From assembly GCA_009911185.1 (NCBI GenBank), contig QXWW01000009.1, positions 62,001 through 126,000 on the forward strand: DNA of 64,000 nucleotides, read 5' to 3'. The notes under the pieces were generated by a model. It saw only the letters and a program-made list of their open reading frames with translations. It was not told where the DNA came from and made no database searches. Below are positions 57,620 through 64,000 of this stretch, piece after piece. The translations under genes were made by a program, and so were the position numbers. The number at the start of each line of letters is the position of its first letter. Position 1 is the first letter of the stretch. Origin of the DNA: Lachnospiraceae bacterium (GTDB lineage Bacteria > Bacillota > Clostridia > Lachnospirales > Lachnospiraceae).

Positions 57620-58267
57620 TTATCCTGACCTTACTGCATTTTTATATTTCATCAAAAAATCCGCCACATTATCTGTCCACTCAAACCCCACCTTCTCCCT
57701 TATTGCCTGCAAATCACGAATAGAATGATAACTGCCTTTTCCTTTTTGCTCCTTCAAATGATAACTCCCCCGTTTGATTTCCTCCCAATGTTCCTGAAAA
57801 AGCGTGATCATTTCCTTTTGTAACTTTTCATAGGATGATGCAAACGTCTCTTCTTCTGCACAAAACTGACATTCTTTTTGATATAGAATGGAACCTTGAT
57901 CCAGTTTTTCATTTATCTGGTGAATCGTCACGCCTTTTGGCGTATCATCGAAGAAACTCCAGAAATTCGGGGCGGAACCTCTATTCCAGGGCAAATAAGA
58001 ACCATGAAGATTTATCACATTTCCATTCATATACTCAATGATTTCTTTGGAAATGATATATCTGTAGTTGTAGCTAATAAGCATATCTGGTTTTTGCTCT
58101 TTGATTCTGACCAGAGATAAACGTTCTCTGCATATATTTGCATCCGCCCTTTCTTTTAGCCACTCATACAGTGCAAGCGTGTTGTCATTATTTGTTAGAT
58201 AGAGAATCTTCCTATTATCAGCGTTCACTGACTTCCTCATTAACTTTGTTTCTTGATTCTGCATCAT
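57620..58267 (-). CDS. Formyltransferase-family protein
   Basis: 215 residues of the Fmt/PurN fold: NVINLHGSYLPWNRGSAP carries the catalytic Asn and His, and PKGVTIHQINEKLDQGSI the conserved Asp downstream. These enzymes move a formyl group from 10-formyl-tetrahydrofolate to an amine. In nonulosonic acid loci such enzymes are likely to N-formylate an amino-sugar. ATGATG at the start gives two possible starts; AAGGAGCGT sits 3 or 6 bases upstream. It ends 4 bases before pseG. Confidence 0.85.
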   Translation of the reverse strand: MMQNQETKLMRKSVNADNRKILYLTNNDNTLALYEWLKERADANICRERLSLVRIKEQKPDMLISYNYRYIISKEIIEYMNGNVINLHGSYLPWNRGSAPNFWSFFDDTPKGVTIHQINEKLDQGSILYQKECQFCAEEETFASSYEKLQKEMITLFQEHWEEIKRGSYHLKEQKGKGSYHSIRDLQAIREKVGFEWTDNVADFLMKYKNAVRSG

Positions 58268-58287
58268 ACGCTCCTTCTTTTCACAGG

Positions 58288-59322
58288 TTATGGCATTCCT
58301 ATCATCGAAAAATCAAGCGGTGTTCCGTATTTAATATCTTTCAATGCAGTTTGTCCCAACATTTCCGGATAATATTTGGGTGCCATTCCGTATCCGGGCC
58401 GGATCACCCTGATATTTTCTTCCGTCAGCCGTTCTCCTTTTTTGATGTCCTTCACACAGAAAATAGAGCGGCGAAATACAATATTTGTTTCTTCCTGCCT
58501 GGAAGTCCCATACTGCACGGCACCAATCGCTTTTTCCGCCTGACGGATATCCAGCACCATCTGTTTAAATTCGTCTGGATTCATTGAAAAAGAAGCGTCT
58601 GGATTTTCTATTGTCCTGTCAAGACAAAAATGCTTCTCTATCACGGAAGCTCCCAGTGCAACTGCCGCTACCGCACCCACAGAGCCCATAGAATGATCTG
58701 ATAAACCTACCGGAACCTGGAAAGTCTCTTTCATATTTACCATTGTCTTTAAGTTCATTTCATCTGTAACCGCCGGATATGCGCTGGCGCACTGTAATAA
58801 TACAAGCTGCACCTCATCCTTGCTGCGAACGGCACGAACTGCGTCTTCGATTTCACCCAGGGAAGCCATACCAGTAGAAATAATTATCGGTTTTCCTTTT
58901 GACGCGACATACTTTAGCAGGGGAATATCCACTAATTCGAACGACGCTATCTTATAAAAGTCAATTCCAATTTGCTCGAGAAAATCAACAGACGTTTTAT
59001 CATATGGCGTTGAAAAAAAATCAATTCCCAAGCTGTCTGCTTCTGCTTTTAATTCTTCATGCCATTCCCATGGCGTATACGCTTTTTTATATAACTGATA
59101 CAGATTCTCTCCCTTCCACGTCCCGTCCCCAATCTGAAAATACTGGTTGTCACAGTCAATTGTCAGCGTGTCTGGCGTATACGTCTGGATTTTAATACAA
59201 TCTGCCCCGGCATCTTTTGCCGCACGGATTATTTGCTTTGCCCTGTTCAGGCTGCCGGCATGGTTCGCCGACATCTCAGCAATAATATAGGTTCCCTTTT
59301 CTAATCTTTGATATAAATCCAT
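58288..59322 (-). CDS. pseI: Pseudaminic acid synthase (NeuB/PseI family)
   Basis: 344 residues. NeuB catalytic TIM barrel (YIIAEMSANHAGSLNRAK, GADCIKIQTYTPDTLT, SDHSMGSVGAVAAVALGA) plus the C-terminal SAF antifreeze-like domain (DIKKGERLTEENIRVIRPG). It condenses phosphoenolpyruvate with a six-carbon diamino sugar to give the nine-carbon acid. Length and SDHSMG loop fit PseI; neighbours pseG and pseF support pseudaminic rather than sialic acid. AAAGGGAGCACATT precedes the ATG. Confidence 0.9.
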   Translation of the reverse strand: MDLYQRLEKGTYIIAEMSANHAGSLNRAKQIIRAAKDAGADCIKIQTYTPDTLTIDCDNQYFQIGDGTWKGENLYQLYKKAYTPWEWHEELKAEADSLGIDFFSTPYDKTSVDFLEQIGIDFYKIASFELVDIPLLKYVASKGKPIIISTGMASLGEIEDAVRAVRSKDEVQLVLLQCASAYPAVTDEMNLKTMVNMKETFQVPVGLSDHSMGSVGAVAAVALGASVIEKHFCLDRTIENPDASFSMNPDEFKQMVLDIRQAEKAIGAVQYGTSRQEETNIVFRRSIFCVKDIKKGERLTEENIRVIRPGYGMAPKYYPEMLGQTALKDIKYGTPLDFSMIGMP

Positions 59323-59349
59323 AATGTGCTCCCTTTATTAAATTCTGTA

Positions 59350-60057
59350 TCAATGATCCATCTTTTTTTCCAACATCATTTTGTACTTCAGTTCTGCCAG
59401 CCTCCAATCCTCATCATTATCAATATCCTGTACCTCCATTTCATCTGCGGTCACAGGTACTGTATTTTTCATAATCAGATTTCTACTCTGCAAAAAAGAC
59501 TCCACTTTTACAAAATAAAATTGTCCGCAATCATGATACCACTTTTCTAAATCCTGAGATCGAACCAGACGGTTTTCCGGCCAATGAAACTGTACCTTTC
59601 CGTCCCTGATTACAAAGCACCTCTGCGGTGGAAACGAATATGCCACTACAGGCACTACCCCGTCTGCACCGGTTGACACCAGCAATTTTTTGCTTTCTCT
59701 TAATTTTTCAGCAGTGATAAATGGCGCAGTCGGATAAATACAGCATACATGTTCAAATACATATCCTCTTTTACGGTATTCTTCCAGCACTTCCAGCATA
59801 ACTTCATGAGTGGCCGCCATATCCCCGGAAGTCTGCCTGGATCTCATAAATGGCACCTTTCCCCCGCATCTTTCCGCCACTTCCTTAATCTCCCTGCTAT
59901 CTGTTGATATCATAATCTCATCAAATATCCCGCTTTGTACTGCAGCCTCAATGGAATATTGGATAATCGGTTTTCCGCAAAACTCTTTGATATTTTTCTT
60001 CGGAATCCTCTTGCTTCCGCCTCTTGCCGTTATAATTGCCAAACACTTGCCTGCCAT
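59350..60057 (-). CDS. pseF: CMP-pseudaminic acid synthetase (PseF/NeuA family)
   Basis: 235 residues. N-terminal CTP-binding loop LAIITARGGSKRIPKKNIKE, then SGIFDEIMISTDSREI, VPFMRSRQTSGD and EVQDIDNDEDWRLAELKYK, all characteristic of the PseF group. It activates the nonulosonic acid with CMP for transfer. AAAGGATGAG precedes the ATG. The first three pathway genes (pseB, pseC, pseH) are not in the window and could lie beyond 64 kb or elsewhere. Confidence 0.9.
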   Translation of the reverse strand: MAGKCLAIITARGGSKRIPKKNIKEFCGKPIIQYSIEAAVQSGIFDEIMISTDSREIKEVAERCGGKVPFMRSRQTSGDMAATHEVMLEVLEEYRKRGYVFEHVCCIYPTAPFITAEKLRESKKLLVSTGADGVVPVVAYSFPPQRCFVIRDGKVQFHWPENRLVRSQDLEKWYHDCGQFYFVKVESFLQSRNLIMKNTVPVTADEMEVQDIDNDEDWRLAELKYKMMLEKKMDH

Positions 60058-60083
60058 TGTTATCTCATCCTTTGTCTTATGGG

Positions 60084-61253
60084 TTAATCATTCTCATCTG
60101 CTGTCTCTTCCTCTGTTTCCGGGGAATCTGTTTCCTTACTTGTTTTTGAAAGTTCGTCTTCTGTCTGTCCCTCAGGTTCCATAATTATCTCCTCCGGCGG
60201 TTCCAATACGGTTCTGTCCACGGTCACAGGATAGTTCCCCTCTTCACTGTTCAGACAGTGAACCATATCCCCGATAGCTTTCAGACGTAATACATAGCTT
60301 CCGCTTTCCAAGCCTTCACTCCAGTTCCAGCTTACTATGCCATCTTCCACTCCAAATCTGCCGCTGCTTATTTGCTGGCCATCCTGCAAAAAAATATATT
60401 CATAAGCCTCTATCCCGGTATCTGCCGTCCATGACCAGACTGCTTTTCCCATATCCATAATTTCTATATCTGGCAGCGTGGCCTTCGTTATGCCATTCGC
60501 ACATACCACCACGTTATCGCTGACATTTTCCAGGACAATCTTTCCGTCCGCCATATTATAAAGCGCCTGAATCTGGACTCCGCCCATATATACCTGAACG
60601 TCGGCCGGCAGGAAGTATCCCTCGTCCGGGACAAGGGACAGCTCCATGTTCTGTCCATCCGTTATCTTTACTCCGCCATCCTTTATTCGTATATGGTTTC
60701 CATTTATCGATGCCTGATATTCTCTGCTGTCCACAGCCACCGTATAGAAAGCGTTTATTCCCAATTCTCCACTTTTCCATTTCTTTGACTTGCTCAGCGT
60801 TCCCCCAAAGCTTATATATACTGCATCCCCCTCCATACCTGCCGGCTGCAGGATAATTTTTTCCCTGCACGATGTTTCAGATGTCAATATACCTTTATCC
60901 TCTCCCCAGCTTCCTTCAAACACCGCGTACATATAAATACTTCTATCCTCTGGCTCCGTATCCCATTTTTCAGGACAGAATGTAATGTCTGCCTGTTCTT
61001 CCAATATCGAAAGCGCCAGTTCCATAGAAAGAATAACGGCTTCTTTTCCAGCATTCCTTATTCTGTATTTATCCGAATAAATCTGTCCTCTGCCGCCTTC
61101 GTTTTGAGGATCCAGATAGAAATTCAGATTCTGAGGAACCTCAACCGCGGCCGCCTGCTGTTCTGCCGTCTCTGCCGCCTCCGTCCGCTGTCTCGCACCA
61201 CACATAAGCAATATGGAAACTGCCGCTATACACAATATCCAATACTTTTTCAT
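60084..61253 (-). CDS. Secreted surface protein, unknown family (389 aa)
   Basis: A signal peptide MKKYWILCIAAVSILLMCG is followed by a Cys at about 19, which could be a lipobox-like site (LLMCGA), though it is not a perfect one. The mature part contains LNFYLDPQNEGGRGQIYSDK, AVYISFGGTLSKSKKWKSGE and immunoglobulin-like strands, ending in a Glu/Thr-rich tail of about 45 residues. It shares the F/VxxDPxG and G-(G)-L-x(5)-W patterns with the next two secreted proteins. The ATG at 61253 has AGGGGATG upstream. Function unknown; surface fibre or adhesin component is a guess. Confidence 0.6.
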   Translation of the reverse strand: MKKYWILCIAAVSILLMCGARQRTEAAETAEQQAAAVEVPQNLNFYLDPQNEGGRGQIYSDKYRIRNAGKEAVILSMELALSILEEQADITFCPEKWDTEPEDRSIYMYAVFEGSWGEDKGILTSETSCREKIILQPAGMEGDAVYISFGGTLSKSKKWKSGELGINAFYTVAVDSREYQASINGNHIRIKDGGVKITDGQNMELSLVPDEGYFLPADVQVYMGGVQIQALYNMADGKIVLENVSDNVVVCANGITKATLPDIEIMDMGKAVWSWTADTGIEAYEYIFLQDGQQISSGRFGVEDGIVSWNWSEGLESGSYVLRLKAIGDMVHCLNSEEGNYPVTVDRTVLEPPEEIIMEPEGQTEDELSKTSKETDSPETEEETADEND

Positions 61254-61297
61254 ACAATAATCATCCCCTGTTTGATGTCGATACAAAAAGTTTTCAC

Positions 61298-62089
61298 TTA
61301 TTTTCCTATCAATGCGTATGGCATTTTCCCCTCTCCGTCTGCCTGATATAAACGCTGCTCATCATAATAACTTTGTTTCTGTATCGTATATACGGTACGT
61401 ATGACTAAATGTTCCTTATTCTTTCCCGTATAAGAAGACCAGTCTGCATTCTTATTTACCTTGCCTCCTAACACAAAGGAAGCGCTGTCATAATTATCCT
61501 CATAATCTGCCAGAACATATTCACCTGTCTTTTCATCCTGCACATATTCTGAACGGTCCAGTAGAAAAGAAAATTCTGTCAATTCCTGACCACCATTGGC
61601 CTCGATAGGAATATTCGTATCAGAAGGCATAAAGTCATCCATTGACTCTATTTTAGCGGCTCCGGGAATGGCACATAGATACATTTGCGGCCACACACCG
61701 TCATTCACATTGGAATCACTCTCTAAAAGACCAATCGTAGAAGGCGTTCCTTTTCTGTTCTGCCCTATGGATATTCCCACCCTGACCATGACCGGAAAAG
61801 AACTTCTATTAATAAAAAGCGCCCCTTTACCCTGCTTCATATGAATCTGTCCCGACCAGGAACTATCATATTTCCCCTGTTCATGGATGGAAAGCAGTCC
61901 CTCCGGATCCAGAACAACCTCCAGATCACGATCCGTTGGGAGCGTCACCTGATAGATATCCGGCTCCTCCTTCTCCTCTTTTCCCGCCAACAGCCCTACC
62001 CCGGACAGCGTGCCGCTTGCCCATGCCTGAAATGGAACTGAAACCGCAGTAAAAAATAGAATGCCTAAAATAATTTTCTTTAACTTCAT
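61298..62089 (-). CDS. Secreted surface protein, motif-sharing relative (263 aa)
   Basis: Signal peptide MKLKKIILGILFFTAVSVPF with cleavage near QAWA. Its body has DIYQVTLPTDRDLEVVLDPE and GGKVNKNADWSSYTG, closely matching VYSVTLPTANCF, VVDPQG and VNTNADWSAYTG of the 396-residue protein at 62236. These shared blocks show the two are paralogues. No anchor or catalytic motif is seen. The ribosome binding site is weak. Probably a minor subunit or accessory to the larger protein. Confidence 0.65.
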   Translation of the reverse strand: MKLKKIILGILFFTAVSVPFQAWASGTLSGVGLLAGKEEKEEPDIYQVTLPTDRDLEVVLDPEGLLSIHEQGKYDSSWSGQIHMKQGKGALFINRSSFPVMVRVGISIGQNRKGTPSTIGLLESDSNVNDGVWPQMYLCAIPGAAKIESMDDFMPSDTNIPIEANGGQELTEFSFLLDRSEYVQDEKTGEYVLADYEDNYDSASFVLGGKVNKNADWSSYTGKNKEHLVIRTVYTIQKQSYYDEQRLYQADGEGKMPYALIGK

Positions 62090-62152
62090 TTCTTATCAGT
62101 GCTCCGCTCTATAAATAAAAATCCTGCATACTGCATACTATCCCATCGTCAT

Positions 62153-62194
62153 GTATAAAAGGCAGAATCAGCAAAAGAATTCCACCTTTTATAC
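62153..62194 (-). terminator. Hairpin between the 62236 gene and the 61298 gene
   Basis: GTATAAAAGG and CCTTTTATAC close a long stem that also pairs GGAAT/GATTC. The 3' arm is U-rich but no separate uridine tract follows. It likely reduces read-through. Confidence 0.6.
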
Positions 62195-62235
62195 ATCTAT
62201 ACTATATTACATTACTTACAACATGGCATAACGCA

Positions 62236-63426
62236 CTATTTGTACATGGTAACATTTACAGTTGTCTCAATGTCATCGCTTGTTACGATAGTGATCGGTG
62301 CTGCCACACCATCTGGTGTCGCTGCATCCATAGCAGCCTTTATGTTGGCTTCCGTAGATTTAAATGTGATTACACCATTTAAAGCCTTGTAGTCTGCTGG
62401 ATCAAGTTCTGTACCATTTACCGCAATCGTTTTAATTCCAAGCTCATTTGCTCCTGTACCAAAGCTGAACGGAATCTCAAGAGCGCCCTTGCCTACTTCA
62501 TAGTCCATTGCGCCTGTTACTGCTCCGGTAAGATTTCCATCTGCATCATATTCTGCTCCTGCAAAATATTCTGCCGGCGTATCTGCCAATACGCCATGCG
62601 CCCTGCCATCAAAAGCAGCTAATTCATAGTCTGAAGATAACTTGTCAAAACTAAAAGTTGTTTTAACCGCAATTTTTTCTGCGCTGGCTCCTGTGTATGC
62701 AGACCAGTCTGCATTCGTATTTACCAGTCCGCTCAGTCTCAATCCAACAGAGTCGCCTGTTTCGCCACCTACCATTGTGTACGCATAGCTTCCTGCTGTT
62801 CCTGTAAATTCATAGGCTGCCGGAGCCAGGGCAAAAGAAATCTGGGTTCCCTTATCTCCAGCTGCGGGCTGTCCATTCTGGGTGATTGCAGCCACATAAG
62901 GATTCACATTCTCCGTGGTAATCGTCGTTTCATCTGCAAACGTTGCCAGATCCACTTTGTCATGTGTAATATCCATAGTAAGCATCATATTGTTGTCAAT
63001 TCCAGACATAATCTCTTTTTCTGGAACCAGTCCCAGCAAGTTTACGCTAGATGCAGCGCCTGTGGTATCATCACTCTGGACATAAGCCTCCATCATCAGT
63101 TTAATTGGAACAGAACTCTTATTATTGATGTATGCGCCTGTTCCCTCTGTAGCAACAATGTAGCCTGCTGTACCTGCCGGATATTTATCCGGACCATAGT
63201 TGGTAGAGTCTGTTGCGGATAAAATCCCCTGCGGGTCCACAACAAAATTAAAGCAGTTGGCTGTCGGCAGTGTTACAGAATACACTGTCGTATCAGCATA
63301 GTTAACGGTTCCCTCCGTTGTTACATCTGTGCTGCCCGGTGCGGTCAGCGCAGATGCTGAAACGCTTAACGGCATTGCGCATAAAGCAGCCGCAAGCATC
63401 AGTGATACAATTTTTTTCTTCATCAC
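62236..63426 (-). CDS. Secreted major surface protein candidate (396 aa)
   Basis: Signal peptide MMKKKIVSLMLAAALCAMPL, cleaved near SASA. The mature protein is rich in Ala, Gly and Thr with few Cys, dominated by beta-strand patterns: TTVYSVTLPTANCF, FNFVVDPQGILS, GLVNTNADWSAYTGASAEKI, and a C-terminal strand-rich domain with IKTIAVNGTELDPADYKAL (X2-type Ig-like). No sortase signal or hydrophobic tail. AAGGAGGAAGAAGTG precedes the ATG, the best site in the group, so it is probably the most abundant product. Confidence 0.7.
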   Translation of the reverse strand: MMKKKIVSLMLAAALCAMPLSVSASALTAPGSTDVTTEGTVNYADTTVYSVTLPTANCFNFVVDPQGILSATDSTNYGPDKYPAGTAGYIVATEGTGAYINNKSSVPIKLMMEAYVQSDDTTGAASSVNLLGLVPEKEIMSGIDNNMMLTMDITHDKVDLATFADETTITTENVNPYVAAITQNGQPAAGDKGTQISFALAPAAYEFTGTAGSYAYTMVGGETGDSVGLRLSGLVNTNADWSAYTGASAEKIAVKTTFSFDKLSSDYELAAFDGRAHGVLADTPAEYFAGAEYDADGNLTGAVTGAMDYEVGKGALEIPFSFGTGANELGIKTIAVNGTELDPADYKALNGVITFKSTEANIKAAMDAATPDGVAAPITIVTSDDIETTVNVTMYK

Positions 63427-63441
63427 TTCTTCCTCCTTGAA

Positions 63442-63984
63442 TTAATTTTTTATATGAATCACAACCGCTACGGAAACAGTTGTTAATTCCTCTTTCTCAT
63501 CATCCACAAGATGATATACCATGACTGCATTATAATCCCCTGCGTCCAGCTTCTTATCCAAAGTAAGCGTATTCATCTCTTCCCCTACGGAAATATATGG
63601 CGATGAGTAGATGACCTCATCTGTATCCTTTAATTTCAATTCAAAATATACGGTACGGCTGTTATTCTCCGTGTTTTTTACATAAAAACCTTCTGCCGCC
63701 GCCTCCCCGTTCTCAAATGTCCATTCATTCGTCATGGTGGCCGTGTAGGAAGCATCTGTGTTGCGGTTTTCCATTTCTCCTATAACTTCCTCTACATTCC
63801 CCTCCGTTACGATGGTCGCCTTTCCATCCAAATCCTTCTTTGGCTCTTCTTTCGTCAGTACATACACCAGCACTACGGCCAACACCAGCACGGCCAGAAT
63901 GGCCACTATGGCAATCACCATGGAAACTGATATTTTTTTCTTGCCAGTTTTGCTGTCTGCAGTATCTTTACCCGGCTCCGGCAT
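63442..63984 (-). CDS. Single-pass membrane protein with exported domain (180 aa)
   Basis: A charged N-terminus of about 20 residues, one membrane segment (VIAIVAILAVLVLAVVLVYV), then about 135 exported residues of beta-strand pattern (TATIVTEG-like KATIVTEGNVEEVIGE, NNSRTVYFELKLKDTDEVIY). Type II or signal-anchor topology with no cleavage site. It directly precedes the secreted protein genes and may anchor or assemble them. AAAGGAGGATGAAAG precedes the ATG. Family not recognised. Confidence 0.65.
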   Translation of the reverse strand: MPEPGKDTADSKTGKKKISVSMVIAIVAILAVLVLAVVLVYVLTKEEPKKDLDGKATIVTEGNVEEVIGEMENRNTDASYTATMTNEWTFENGEAAAEGFYVKNTENNSRTVYFELKLKDTDEVIYSSPYISVGEEMNTLTLDKKLDAGDYNAVMVYHLVDDEKEELTTVSVAVVIHIKN

Positions 63985-64000
63985 CTTTCATCCTCCTTTA

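Overview
The window looks like chromosome of an anaerobic, motile, Gram-positive Firmicute of the Lachnospiraceae/Clostridia type. The grounds are: the Firmicute order rpmG-secE-nusG-rplK-rplA-rplJ-rplL-rpoB-rpoC, a 1290-residue RpoB and 1227-residue RpoC, strong AGGAGG ribosome binding sites with some GTG/TTG starts, an ECF-type thiamine transporter subunit, NADP-type glutamate dehydrogenase, a dockerin-bearing surface protein, and sigma-D and sigma-A type promoters. No species is assigned.

Layout. 1-10 kb holds miscellaneous metabolic and membrane genes: the N-terminal part of a secreted dockerin/FnIII protein, gdhA, thiT, a solitary adenine methyltransferase, a DUF6512 membrane protein, a Nim/PNPOx-like flavoprotein and a hemerythrin-response regulator fusion. 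10-21.6 kb is the RNA polymerase and ribosomal protein cluster, read leftwards, with an L10 leader, an attenuator, an internal terminator and a promoter before rpoB; rpmG (49 aa) is included here. 21.7-30 kb has a fliD-like cap gene behind a near-consensus sigma-D promoter and a flagellin gene. Between them sits a two-gene RADAR antiphage system (rdrA ATPase, rdrB adenosine deaminase) preceded by an unrecognised 74-residue gene.

30-60 kb is one long leftward surface/flagellin modification island in several transcription units. Its left half (30-41.7 kb) encodes glycosyltransferases of several folds: GT2-TPR, three CgeB-like enzymes (one fused to DUF4422), a CDP-glycerol transferase-like enzyme and a GT-D enzyme, plus a nucleotidyltransferase, a HAD phosphatase and a methyltransferase. 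The middle (41.9-44.2 kb) has a TagD-like cytidylyltransferase fused to a Gfo/Idh oxidoreductase, and a second Gfo/Idh paralogue whose 3' end lies inside an inverted-repeat element. A 730-base noncoding stretch with several structured repeats follows. The right half (44.9-60 kb) encodes PseF, PseI and PseG, a formyltransferase, a DUF4910 protein, an AAC(3)-like acetyltransferase, LuxE, LuxC, two tandem split transketolases, an acyl carrier protein, an adenylation enzyme and an unusual ferredoxin-type aldo/keto reductase. The likely product is a nonulosonic acid (pseudaminic acid family) with rare acyl or ketol-derived decoration, destined for flagellin or the surface; PseB, PseC and PseH are not in the window.

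60-64 kb encodes three secreted proteins sharing short motifs and one membrane-anchored protein, probably parts of an uncharacterised surface structure.
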